A DNA stretch of 10,546 nucleotides, from positions 1-10,546 of the forward strand of contig JAKIUS010000018.1 of assembly GCA_021647445.1 (NCBI GenBank). The letters are read 5' to 3'. Source of the stretch: Geopsychrobacter sp. GTDB taxonomy: Bacteria > Desulfobacterota > Desulfuromonadia > Desulfuromonadales > Geopsychrobacteraceae. A model generated the notes under the pieces. The model had not been told where the DNA came from. It saw nothing but the letters and a program-made list of their open reading frames with translations, and did no database searches. Below are positions 1 to 6,190 of the stretch, piece by piece. The translations under genes were made by a program, and so were the position numbers. The first letter of the stretch is position 1. Each line of letters starts with the position of its first letter.

Positions 1-327
1 GCGGTGAAATTTAATCGCGAAGGTGGGCGTCTGGCGATTCGGGTCGAGGGCAGGGAGATCGACGGGCTGGAGTTCGTTTATCTGCAGATCCAGAATGATG
101 GTGTTACTATTCCACCGGAGGCCAAACAGACAATTTTTGATTCCTATACCCAGTTGGGGAGTATCGATACCGAGAAGCCCCATGGGGTCGGGATTGGCTT
201 GTCGCTGGTGCGTGTGGTGATCAGTAAAATGAAGGGCCGGGTCTTTCTTGAGGATAAAGAGGGCGAGGGGACCTCCTTCGGTCTTCTGTTGCCGAGTGAA
301 GAGAGCTACGGCGCCTTGCGTGACTGA
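1..327 (+). CDS. Sensor histidine kinase, C-terminal ATPase (HATPase_c) fragment
   Basis: The first 108 codons in frame 1 are the end of a longer gene that begins left of the window. Seen: an N-box remnant (AVKFN) at the very start, a G1-like box NDGVTIPPE, an F-box-like IFDSYTQLG, the G2 box GVGIGLSLVR, and the usual terminal beta strands GEGTSFGLLLP. This order is that of the GHKL ATP-binding domain of two-component histidine kinases, which binds ATP and phosphorylates the upstream dimerisation-domain histidine. The G1 box is degenerate: the usual D-x-G-x-G-I-P reads N-D-G-V-T-I-P, so the adenine-contacting Asp is Asn and the second Gly is Thr. Such variants occur in functional kinases, so loss of activity should not be assumed. 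Sensor domains and signal are unknown because they lie outside the window. A terminator follows the stop codon, so the gene is probably the last of its transcript. Confidence 0.88.
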   Translation, partial: AVKFNREGGRLAIRVEGREIDGLEFVYLQIQNDGVTIPPEAKQTIFDSYTQLGSIDTEKPHGVGIGLSLVRVVISKMKGRVFLEDKEGEGTSFGLLLPSEESYGALRD

Positions 328-357
328 TGCGTGTGTTAGATATAATGGCAAAATCTG

Positions 358-389
358 CGGGGCTGCTTAGATTAAGCAGCCTCGTTTTT
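358..389 (+). terminator. Intrinsic terminator after the histidine kinase
   Basis: A hairpin with a perfect 9-bp core (GGCTGCTTA, loop GAT, TAAGCAGCC at 361-381) can be extended outward by three more pairs, one of them G-U (358-384). It is followed directly by TTTTT at 385-389. This is a textbook Rho-independent terminator. It lies between the kinase stop codon and the argJ ribosome binding site, separating the two transcripts. Alternatively it could act as an attenuator in an argJ leader if a promoter lies further upstream. Confidence 0.85.
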
Positions 390-422
390 CATCCGTGAGT
401 TGCTGGGAAGAAGGAACATAAT

Positions 423-1616
423 ATGGAGAAGATTATCGCCCCGAAAGGGTATCGTTATGCCGCGACCGCCAGTGGGATCAAGGGGGACGGCAAGACCGAT
501 CTCGGCTTGATTGTCTCAGACATCCCAGCCCAATGTGCGGGGGTTTTTACCCGGAACAGGGTTGTGGCTGCTCCCTTGCAGATTACCCGGCCGCGTATCG
601 CTCGGGGCAAATGTCAGGCGATCCTGGTGAATAGCGGTAATGCGAACGCCTGTACCGGGGAGGCCGGTTTGCGGGTCGCCGAAAGCTGTTCAGACCTGGT
701 CGCCGAGGCGTTGGCCCTGCCGTCTGAGCTGGTTGCGGTCGCCTCGACCGGGGTGATCGGCCAACCGCTTTCCCTGGCTCCCTTTCAGGCGGCTGTCTTC
801 GGTCTCGGGGTCGCTCTTGACGAGCAGCATGCCGCCGCCGTTGCCGAGGCGATCATGACTACTGACAGCTATGCCAAAATTTCCGAACTCAAGGTTGAGG
901 GCGTGGGATATTCGTACCGGATTCTCGGCCTGGCCAAGGGGGCTGGAATGATCCACCCCAATATGGCGACCATGCTCGGATTCGTGATGACCGATGCTAA
1001 GCTGACGGCGACACAGTTGCAACGTCTCTTGAAACCTGCGGTTGATAACAGCTTTAACTCGATCAGCGTAGATGGTGACACCTCGACCAACGATATGGTT
1101 TTACTGCTGGCCAATGGCGCTGCCGGGGGGGTTGAGATTGAGCCCGGCAGTCAAGAGGAGGAGCAGTTCGCCAAAAAGTTGCAAGTGGTCCTGCTCGACC
1201 TGGCTAAGATGATTGTGCGGGACGGGGAAGGGGCGACCAAGTTGGCTGAAATAAAGGTCATCGGTGGTCAGAATGTGCAGCAGGCCCGGACCATCGCCAG
1301 AGCAGTCGCTACTTCGTCACTGGTGAAGACCGCTTTTTTTGGCGAAGACGCCAATTGGGGACGTATCATTGCCGCAGTCGGTTATGCCGGGGTCGAAATT
1401 GAACCGGAAAAGATCGATATTTTGTTTGATGAGGTGATGGTCGCCAGGGGCGGTCTTTACGTGGGGACTCAAATCGAGAAGCCAGCGACAGCAGTTTTGA
1501 AGCAATCAGAATTTTGTGTAACCATCGATCTGCATCAGGGCGACAGTTTCGCCAGTTATTTCACCTCTGATTTGACCTTTGATTATGTCAGAATCAACGC
1601 CGATTATCGTTCCTGA
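423..1616 (+). CDS. argJ: Bifunctional glutamate N-acetyltransferase / ornithine acetyltransferase
   Basis: ArgJ moves the acetyl group from N2-acetylornithine to glutamate, closing the cyclic arginine pathway; bifunctional forms also acetylate glutamate from acetyl-CoA. It acts in the cytoplasm. The 397-residue length fits the family. The N-terminus has the expected GIK..G..DLGLI and AGVFTRNRVVAAP stretches, then the conserved NSGNANACTG. The self-cleavage site KGAGMIHPNMATMLGF is present, with predicted scission between Ala182 and Thr183; Thr183 becomes the N-terminal nucleophile of the beta chain. The beta chain carries SVDGDTSTNDM, RDGEGATK and FGEDANWGRI, and ends in DYVRINADYRS, the normal family C-terminus, so the gene is complete. 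A purine-rich AGAAGGAA sequence sits about 8 bases before the ATG. deoC begins inside or one base after its end. Whether this enzyme is mono- or bifunctional cannot be read from sequence alone. Confidence 0.96.
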   Translation: MEKIIAPKGYRYAATASGIKGDGKTDLGLIVSDIPAQCAGVFTRNRVVAAPLQITRPRIARGKCQAILVNSGNANACTGEAGLRVAESCSDLVAEALALPSELVAVASTGVIGQPLSLAPFQAAVFGLGVALDEQHAAAVAEAIMTTDSYAKISELKVEGVGYSYRILGLAKGAGMIHPNMATMLGFVMTDAKLTATQLQRLLKPAVDNSFNSISVDGDTSTNDMVLLLANGAAGGVEIEPGSQEEEQFAKKLQVVLLDLAKMIVRDGEGATKLAEIKVIGGQNVQQARTIARAVATSSLVKTAFFGEDANWGRIIAAVGYAGVEIEPEKIDILFDEVMVARGGLYVGTQIEKPATAVLKQSEFCVTIDLHQGDSFASYFTSDLTFDYVRINADYRS

Positions 1617-2283
1617 TATGCTCGGTGGAAATCCGGCCCGACTGATCGATCAGACCCTTCTTAAGCCTCGAACCTGTATTCAAGAGGTTGAACAACTCTG
1701 CGAAGAAGCGGTCGAATGGGGATTTTATGCGGTGTGTATCCCGCCACTGTTTGTATCACGAGCCGTTGCCTGCCTGTACGGCTCAGAGGTTAGGGTGGTC
1801 AGTGTGGTCGGTTTCCCCTGCGGCTACGATACCACCGCCTGCAAGGTTCAACAGGCGGCTGAACTGGTGAGCCAGGGTTGTGCTGAAATCGATATGGTCA
1901 TTCGGCTCGGTGCGGCTCTGGATGGGACTCTTGATGAGGTCGAAGAGGATATTGCCCAGGTGGTGCTTGCGACCTGCGGCGCACGGCTCAAGGTCATTAT
2001 TGAATGTTGCTATCTAACTCCTGCGCAAAAGGTGGCATTGACCCGCACTGTCATGCGCGCCGGAGCGGCCTATGTCAAGACTTCGACCGGTTTCGGCTCC
2101 TCGGGGGCTAGCGAAGGCGATGTTCGACTGCTGGCTGAAACGGCTGCTGGAAAAATAGGGATCAAGGCCGCAGGTGGTATCCGTAATCTTGCTGATTTAC
2201 GACTCATGCAGCGAGCCGGAGCAACGCGCATCGGGACAAGTTCGGGGGCGGTTATCATGCAGCAGTGGGTGGCTGGACAATGA
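1585..2283 (+). CDS. deoC: Deoxyribose-5-phosphate aldolase
   Basis: DeoC is a cytoplasmic class I aldolase that cleaves 2-deoxyribose 5-phosphate into acetaldehyde and glyceraldehyde 3-phosphate during deoxynucleoside breakdown. The TIM-barrel signature runs from LIDQTLLKP through AVCIPP, VSVVGFPCG, EIDMVIRLGA, VIIECCYL and AYVKTSTGFG to GIKAAGGIRN. Counting from this ATG, the Schiff-base lysine is Lys165 in VKTSTG, with Lys194 (GIKAAGG) and Asp103 (EIDMV) as the other catalytic residues. The start is uncertain. ATG 1585 gives 232 residues and overlaps argJ by 32 bases. ATG 1618, in the same frame and one base after the argJ stop (TGATATG), gives 221 residues, close to the short Bacillus-type enzyme. 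Neither has a clear Shine-Dalgarno sequence, which fits translation coupled to argJ. deoB overlaps its stop codon, so the two catabolic genes should be expressed together. Confidence 0.94.
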   Translation: MSESTPIIVPDMLGGNPARLIDQTLLKPRTCIQEVEQLCEEAVEWGFYAVCIPPLFVSRAVACLYGSEVRVVSVVGFPCGYDTTACKVQQAAELVSQGCAEIDMVIRLGAALDGTLDEVEEDIAQVVLATCGARLKVIIECCYLTPAQKVALTRTVMRAGAAYVKTSTGFGSSGASEGDVRLLAETAAGKIGIKAAGGIRNLADLRLMQRAGATRIGTSSGAVIMQQWVAGQ

Positions 2284-3464
2284 TGGCTGCGAAGTGTTTT
2301 CGCCGCGTTGTGCTGATTGTGCTCGACGGAGTGGGGGTTGGTGCCCTGCCCGATGCCGCTGATTATGGCGATCAGGGCGCGGCCACCCTCCCGCATGTTG
2401 CCAGGGTGGTTGGAGGTCTGAATCTACCGAATCTTCAGCGGTTAGGGCTTGGCAATATCTGCCCGATTAAGGGGGTTCCAGCGCAAGAGCGACCGAAGGC
2501 GTCCTGGGGAAGGATGGCCTGCAAGAGCGCGGGAAAGGATTCGGTTACAGGACACTGGGAACTCGCCGGGGTCATCAAAACCAAGCCGTTTGCCTGCTTT
2601 CCACAGGGGTTCCCTACTGAAATTATCCAAAAATTCGCTCTGCTTGCCGGTTGTGAGCCACTGGGCAATATTGTGAGCAGCGGCACAGATATCCTTTATC
2701 AACTTGGTGAAGATCACCTGCAGAGCAAGCGGCCGATTGTTTATACCAGCAGTGATTCGGTCTTTCAGATTGCCGCGCACGAGGATATTATCCCCCCGAC
2801 TGAGTTATACCGTCTCTGTGAGGCAAGTCTACAGATGCTACGGCCCTATGGACTCTGCCGTGTCATCGCACGTCCCTTTATCGGCGATAATGCAGCGAAT
2901 TTCAAGCGGACTTCAAAACGTCATGACTTTCCGGTTGAACCCCATGAGGAGACACTCCTCGATCATTTACAGTCACACCGGATTTTCACCTGTGGTGTCG
3001 GTAAAATCGGTGATCTGTTCGCTGGCCGCGGGCTTGATCGAAGTGTGCCGACACGCTGTAATGCCGAGGGCCTAAAGGTCTTGCTTGCGACCTTGGAAAA
3101 ACAGGGCGAGGGGTTGATATTTGTGAATCTGGTTGATTTCGATATGCTCTATGGGCACCGCCTTGATCCTGCCGGCTTTTACACCGGACTTAAGGAGTTC
3201 GATTTGGCTCTGCCGACGCTTCTTGAGCGCTTGGGTGATGATGATTTATTGTTGATTACTGCCGACCATGGATGTGATCCGACGACACCAGGTACCGATC
3301 ATTGCCGTGAATATGTCCCCTTGTTGGCCTGGTCAAGGCGGCTTGTACAGGGGCGTTTATTGGGGGCGCGTGAAAGCTTCGCCGATGTCACGGCAACCCT
3401 GGTGGAAAATTTTGGTTTGGGTCGATCCAAAACCGGCAGTTTTCTTTCCGAGTTGCTGGGGTAA
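2280..3464 (+). CDS. deoB: Phosphopentomutase
   Basis: DeoB interconverts ribose or deoxyribose 1-phosphate and the 5-phosphates, supplying the DeoC substrate. It belongs to the alkaline phosphatase superfamily and uses two manganese ions. Seen, counting from ATG 2280: metal ligand Asp16 in VLDGVGVGALPDA; Thr90 in DSVTGHWEL, the residue phosphorylated in the family; Asp288 and His293 in FDMLYGH; Asp329 and His330 in TADHG; and His341 in TDHCREY. All metal ligands expected from the Bacillus enzyme are present, and the length of 394 residues matches it. The start overlaps the deoC stop as ATGA, and a second ATG follows immediately at 2283. GGTGG at 2268-2272 is a weak ribosome binding site inside deoC. 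No nucleoside phosphorylase, the usual source of the sugar 1-phosphate, lies in this window. Confidence 0.95.
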   Translation: MMAAKCFRRVVLIVLDGVGVGALPDAADYGDQGAATLPHVARVVGGLNLPNLQRLGLGNICPIKGVPAQERPKASWGRMACKSAGKDSVTGHWELAGVIKTKPFACFPQGFPTEIIQKFALLAGCEPLGNIVSSGTDILYQLGEDHLQSKRPIVYTSSDSVFQIAAHEDIIPPTELYRLCEASLQMLRPYGLCRVIARPFIGDNAANFKRTSKRHDFPVEPHEETLLDHLQSHRIFTCGVGKIGDLFAGRGLDRSVPTRCNAEGLKVLLATLEKQGEGLIFVNLVDFDMLYGHRLDPAGFYTGLKEFDLALPTLLERLGDDDLLLITADHGCDPTTPGTDHCREYVPLLAWSRRLVQGRLLGARESFADVTATLVENFGLGRSKTGSFLSELLG

Positions 3465-3527
3465 GACGGCAATAACATCCTTTTGCATAAATTTCAGGGT
3501 CATTTTTCGGGCTCTAAACCGTTATTC

Positions 3528-3535
3528 AGGGAGAG
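3528..3535 (+). promoter_or_regulatory. Ribosome binding site of the DUF2914 gene
   Basis: AGGGAGAG lies 4 bases before the ATG at 3540 and only 1 base before the ATG at 3537. The tandem ATGATG offers two starts in the same frame; the wider spacing favours 3540. Confidence 0.6.
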
Positions 3536-3539
3536 AATG

Positions 3540-3911
3540 ATGAAATTTCTACTGTTTTTTTTGCTGCTGGTCAGTCCCGTTTCTGTCTTTGCCTTGACGG
3601 CTCCAGAGGTTGTGGTCACAACCGGAGTAGAGAATCGTGCTCCGGTAGATCTGGTTGAGGTTTACCCTGCTCAGGCGGGGCGGCTCTACTGCTTTTCGCG
3701 AATAGAGGGGGCGGTTCAGGATACCCACATAGAGCATGTCTGGTTCTACAAGGGGCAGGAGATGGCCCGCGTCAGTCTGCCGGTACGTTCGGCACGTTGG
3801 CGGACCTATTCGTCGAAGAGGATGCTGCCGGAGTGGAAGGGGGAATGGCAGGTTCGGGTAGTTGATGCCATGGGTCAGGAATTGGCAGAGGTCACATTTA
3901 GAGTCGAATGA
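3540..3911 (+). CDS. Secreted DUF2914 domain protein
   Basis: A small exported protein of unknown function. Residues 1-18 form a signal peptide: one basic residue, a Leu/Phe-rich core, then VSVFA, with likely signal peptidase I cleavage after Ala18 or Ala21. No lipobox cysteine follows, so it is probably periplasmic and soluble. The mature part of about 105 residues matches the DUF2914 pattern: Y-C-F-S-R-I-E-G-A, then H-V-W-F-Y-K-G, L-P-V-R, the strongly conserved W-R-T-Y-S-S-K, and P-E-W-x-G-E-W-x-V-x-V-V-D. This resembles a small beta sandwich and may bind a ligand or partner, but no reaction is known. In other proteins the domain sits at the end of larger membrane proteins; here it is alone. 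It is 75 bases after deoB and may be cotranscribed or have its own promoter. A strong terminator follows. The ATG at 3537 would add one Met. Confidence 0.85.
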   Translation: MKFLLFFLLLVSPVSVFALTAPEVVVTTGVENRAPVDLVEVYPAQAGRLYCFSRIEGAVQDTHIEHVWFYKGQEMARVSLPVRSARWRTYSSKRMLPEWKGEWQVRVVDAMGQELAEVTFRVE

Positions 3912-3917
3912 TTAAGG

Positions 3918-3967
3918 CAGAGCGCCCTCCTTAGATGGAGGGCGCTCTGTTCCTTTTACTTTTTTTT
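3918..3967 (+). terminator. Intrinsic terminator between convergent DUF2914 and mucR-like genes
   Basis: A perfect 13-bp inverted repeat (CAGAGCGCCCTCC, loop TTAGAT, GGAGGGCGCTCTG, 3918-3949) is followed on the + strand by TTCCTTTTAC and then eight T residues. The T-rich stretch from 3959 on is also the complement of the lysine codons ending the opposite-strand gene. On the minus strand the hairpin is followed by mixed sequence, so efficient termination is expected mainly for the + transcript. Confidence 0.85.
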
Positions 3968-4378
3968 CTTTTTGGCGCGGGCTTTGGCCAGGTTGTCGGC
4001 TAGGCCCCGGTCGACGGCCATCTGGCGGCGACTTTCAGAGTAGTTGCGTGAGGCAAGAGACTGGCTACGCGGGATGTCGAATTGAGCGCGATAATCTTTG
4101 GGAGTCGTATCGTGGGCGGTCCGCAAGTGACGTGACAGGGTCTTGAACCCCTTACCGCAAATCATGCAGAAAATTTTATCTTTGCCAAAGGCTTTTTTGC
4201 GACTGACGACGGGCTCGTCCGAGGTCTCTTGCACTTCAGTCAATAGTTCTCCCCGCTCCAGTGCAGTCAGGGTATTATGCAGTTCATTGAGTTCTGAAAA
4301 CATTTCGTCTTTTGACATTTCAGTTTTCGCCAGGTGCGCTGAAAGAATCTGGGCTGCAAGTTCTGTTGGTGTTGCCAT
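3956..4378 (-). CDS. MucR/Ros-family zinc-finger transcriptional regulator
   Basis: A 140-residue DNA-binding protein. Residues 1-40 are a helical N-terminal segment (ATPTELAAQILSAHL...), which in MucR/Ros proteins mediates oligomerisation. Residues 69-130 carry the family core: a prokaryotic C2H2 zinc finger with Cys71, Cys74, His84 and His89, the same spacing as in Agrobacterium Ros, then TPKDYRAQFDIP and SRNYSESRRQMAVDRGL, the usual conserved tail after the finger. The protein ends in AKARAKKKKK, a very basic tail likely to add nonspecific DNA contacts. AAAGGAGAA (complement of 4384-4392) gives a good ribosome binding site. Known relatives regulate exopolysaccharide, motility and virulence, some acting as H-NS-like silencers at AT-rich DNA. 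Targets here are unknown; its AT-rich, repeat-containing upstream region shared with dgt is an obvious candidate for autoregulation. Confidence 0.9.
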   Translation of the reverse strand: MATPTELAAQILSAHLAKTEMSKDEMFSELNELHNTLTALERGELLTEVQETSDEPVVSRKKAFGKDKIFCMICGKGFKTLSRHLRTAHDTTPKDYRAQFDIPRSQSLASRNYSESRRQMAVDRGLADNLAKARAKKKKK

Positions 4379-4595
4379 GGTTGTTCTCCTTTGAAGATGG
4401 AATGATCAAATATGATCATGAATAAGCATAAAGCTTCAGAGTTTTAATAGCGTATCTGTGAGAAAAAGCAAGATACAATTTTAGTTTTATAGGTATTTAT
4501 CAATGAAATAGGCATTTATTTTTTGTTTTTCCCGCAATGGGCATCGGCTTAAGTGTTTTTTTGGGCTATTTTTAAGATTTTATCTTGGTTATTAT
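4379..4595. promoter_or_regulatory. Divergent AT-rich intergenic region with repeated motifs
   Basis: These 217 bases separate the mucR-like gene (-) from dgt (+) and must hold both promoters. Seen: two copies of the palindrome TGATCA (4403-4408 and 4413-4418) at 10-bp spacing, about one helical turn; an inverted repeat GTATCT-N13-AGATAC (4452-4476); a direct repeat ATAGGTATTTAT / ATAGGCATTTAT (4489-4500 and 4508-4519), 11 of 12 identical, start to start 19 bp; and a small hairpin AAGAT-TTT-ATCTT (4574-4586) just before the dgt ATG. Promoter boxes could not be assigned with confidence: TATGCT (complement of 4425-4430) and TATTAA are possible -10 elements for the minus gene. Operator function is inference. 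Confidence 0.5.
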
Positions 4596-5636
4596 ATGAC
4601 TATAAGAAAACATATTGAAGATCGGGAAAAAACGATTCTTTCTGAATATGCCTGCCGTAGTGTAAATTCGAGGGGGCGAATAAAGGCGGAACCTCTCTGT
4701 ACTGTGAGAACAATTTTTCAACATGATCGCGACCGCATACTTCATTCGAAATCATTTCGGCGTCTTAAGCATAAAACCCAGGTTTTTCTATCCCCTGAAG
4801 GGGATCATTACCGAACACGATTAACTCATACTCTCGAAGTTTCCCAAGTGGCGCGTACTGTGGCACGGGCTCTAGCGTTGAATGAGGATCTGACTGAGGC
4901 GATTGCCTTAGGGCATGATCTGGGGCATACCCCTTTCGGTCATGCAGGGGAGAGAGTGCTTAATGAGCTGGTCCCGGGTGGTTTCCGGCACGTTGTTCAG
5001 AGCTTGAGGGTCGTTGATTCTCTTGAGAAGGATGGACAAGGGTTGAACCTGACACATGAAGTGCGCGACGGCATTTTGAAGCACTCAAAAGGGCGTGGCC
5101 CATTATTGGCACCCGATGCTGACTCCCGGGCTATAACCCTCGAGGGGCAGATTGTGCGATTGGCCGATATTGTCGCCTACGTGAACCATGATCTTGATGA
5201 TGCGATTCGTGGTGGAGTCGTCAAGTCGCAGGATTTGCCGCAGGCGATTATGCTCGAGGTCGGCGACACCCATGCTCATCGTATCGGGCGTATGGTCAGT
5301 GATTTGATTGAGCAGTCGCTGGCAACAGATGGATCATGTATCTGTCTTTCTGAGCAGATGGATGATGCCATCCGCGCCTTGCGTGCCTGGTTATTTGAGA
5401 GGGTTTATGAGGTCGATGCCGTACATATTGATTTTGTTAAAGCTTCACGGATGCTCCGCGAAATTTACATCCACTTCGTTGAAAACGAGCAAGCATTTGT
5501 CGCTGCTGGTGGGCGAAGATTTGAAGGGGATTGTATAGAAGTTTCCGTTGCGGATTTCATCGCCGGGATGACGGATCGTTTTGCACTGGCTTTATATAGT
5601 CGGCTTTTTTTGCCACAGCCGTGGAGGTCCCTCTGA
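4596..5636 (+). CDS. dgt: HD-domain deoxyguanosinetriphosphate triphosphohydrolase-like protein
   Basis: Enzymes of this family hydrolyse dNTPs to the deoxynucleoside and triphosphate, helping to set dNTP pools. The 346-residue length fits the shorter (type 2) subfamily rather than the long E. coli Dgt. Seen: N-terminal SEYACRSVNSRGR; FRRLKHKTQVFLSPEGDHYRTRLTHTLEV with metal ligand His78; the HD pair His107-Asp108 in GHDLGHTPFGHAGE; and LADIVAYVNHDLDD, where Asp191 is the likely last metal ligand. The start fits the family N-terminus, although there is no recognisable Shine-Dalgarno sequence before it (upstream is TTGGTTATTAT). It is divergent from a MucR-like regulator and separated from the CheW genes by a promoter. 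Substrate preference cannot be read from sequence. It encodes an ordinary housekeeping-type protein; some relatives have been shown to limit phage by depleting dNTPs, but nothing here points specifically to that. Confidence 0.93.
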   Translation: MTIRKHIEDREKTILSEYACRSVNSRGRIKAEPLCTVRTIFQHDRDRILHSKSFRRLKHKTQVFLSPEGDHYRTRLTHTLEVSQVARTVARALALNEDLTEAIALGHDLGHTPFGHAGERVLNELVPGGFRHVVQSLRVVDSLEKDGQGLNLTHEVRDGILKHSKGRGPLLAPDADSRAITLEGQIVRLADIVAYVNHDLDDAIRGGVVKSQDLPQAIMLEVGDTHAHRIGRMVSDLIEQSLATDGSCICLSEQMDDAIRALRAWLFERVYEVDAVHIDFVKASRMLREIYIHFVENEQAFVAAGGRRFEGDCIEVSVADFIAGMTDRFALALYSRLFLPQPWRSL

Positions 5637-5654
5637 ATCGAGGTAACCCATTGA

Positions 5655-5702
5655 TTTTCCCAAGGGAAAAACTTGACACTCTGAAAATCAGTGTGCTAGC
5701 GT
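5655..5702 (+). promoter_or_regulatory. Candidate promoter and operator of the CheW-CheW-receiver operon
   Basis: A consensus -35 box TTGACA lies at 5673-5678. A weak -10 (TAGCGT, 5697-5702) lies 18 bases downstream. Two bases upstream of the -35 ends a palindrome TTTTCCC-AA-GGGAAAA (5655-5670), which has no T-run after it and so looks like a protein-binding site more than a terminator. A further inverted repeat ACACT...AGTGT (5676-5694) overlaps the -35 and spacer. The gap to the first CheW ATG is about 55 bases. The -10 assignment is tentative. Confidence 0.45.
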
Positions 5703-5758
5703 TAGCGCGTTTTCAGGCGCGGGTTGACCCATAGATTTTAACGGACACCCTTATTGAT

Positions 5759-6190
5759 ATGGATGCCATCTCTCGCAGACTGCTCTTTCGAATCGGAATC
5801 TACGGGTTTTGTCTTTCGCTGGACAATTTGGTCGAAATCCGCGAGCAGGTCATTGGATTAATAGATTATCGCTCGCAGGAAGCCAGGTCAGTCGTTGGTA
5901 CCTTCTCCTTTCGGCAGACCAAGATTCCCGTGCTTGATCTTGCTCCGCAGTTGGAGCTGTTGCCTTTGAATTCTGGAAACGCCTTGATTTTACAAGGTGC
6001 TGAGGGAGATTGGGCGTTACTTGTGGATCATGTTGATGGGTTCTGCGCCGTTTCTGAAATGACCGATCTGCAACTACCGCATTTGCTGCAGCGCACCGGT
6101 TGGCGATGCTTTGACCGGGTTAGTTTATATTGTGGCAAGGCCTATCTTTGTCTCAATCTGGCGGCCTGTCATGACGGAGCCCCCTTGTGA
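5759..6190 (+). CDS. CheW-like coupling protein (first copy)
   Basis: A 143-residue protein made of a single CheW-like beta domain. Seen: the opening strand LLFRIGIYGFCLSLDNLVEIRE, which matches the CheW pattern of an aromatic-rich strand followed by V-x-E-I; then GTFSFRQTKIPVLDLAPQL, the family's G-x-x-x-x-R-x-x-x-I-P-V-L-D-L core; then WALLVDHVDGFCAVSEM (the LLVD-V-G strand); and a closing RVSLYCGKAYLCLNL. CheW proteins bridge chemoreceptors and the CheA kinase. Here no receptor or CheA is nearby, so the partner is unknown and this may be a divergent adaptor for another polar or motility complex. The ATG follows TTATTGAT with only a weak ribosome binding site. The next gene starts within its stop codon (GTGA), so the two CheW proteins are translationally coupled and probably work together. 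Confidence 0.85.
   Translation: MDAISRRLLFRIGIYGFCLSLDNLVEIREQVIGLIDYRSQEARSVVGTFSFRQTKIPVLDLAPQLELLPLNSGNALILQGAEGDWALLVDHVDGFCAVSEMTDLQLPHLLQRTGWRCFDRVSLYCGKAYLCLNLAACHDGAPL

Noticed and set aside
341..346. Perfect TATAAT -10 element just after the histidine kinase stop
   Set aside because: No convincing -35 at 16-18 bp (nearest TTGCGT is 19 bp away), and a strong terminator begins 12 bases downstream, so a transcript would end at once. Kept only as a remote possibility of an attenuated argJ leader.
690..1114. Minus-strand open frames within argJ
   Set aside because: They overlap the conserved ArgJ core including the self-cleavage motif, show no domain and have no neighbours on that strand.
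4596..5636. dgt as part of a phage-defence island
   Set aside because: Only the single enzyme is present, with housekeeping neighbours and no mobile or other defence genes. Family-level defence activity is known elsewhere but is not indicated here.
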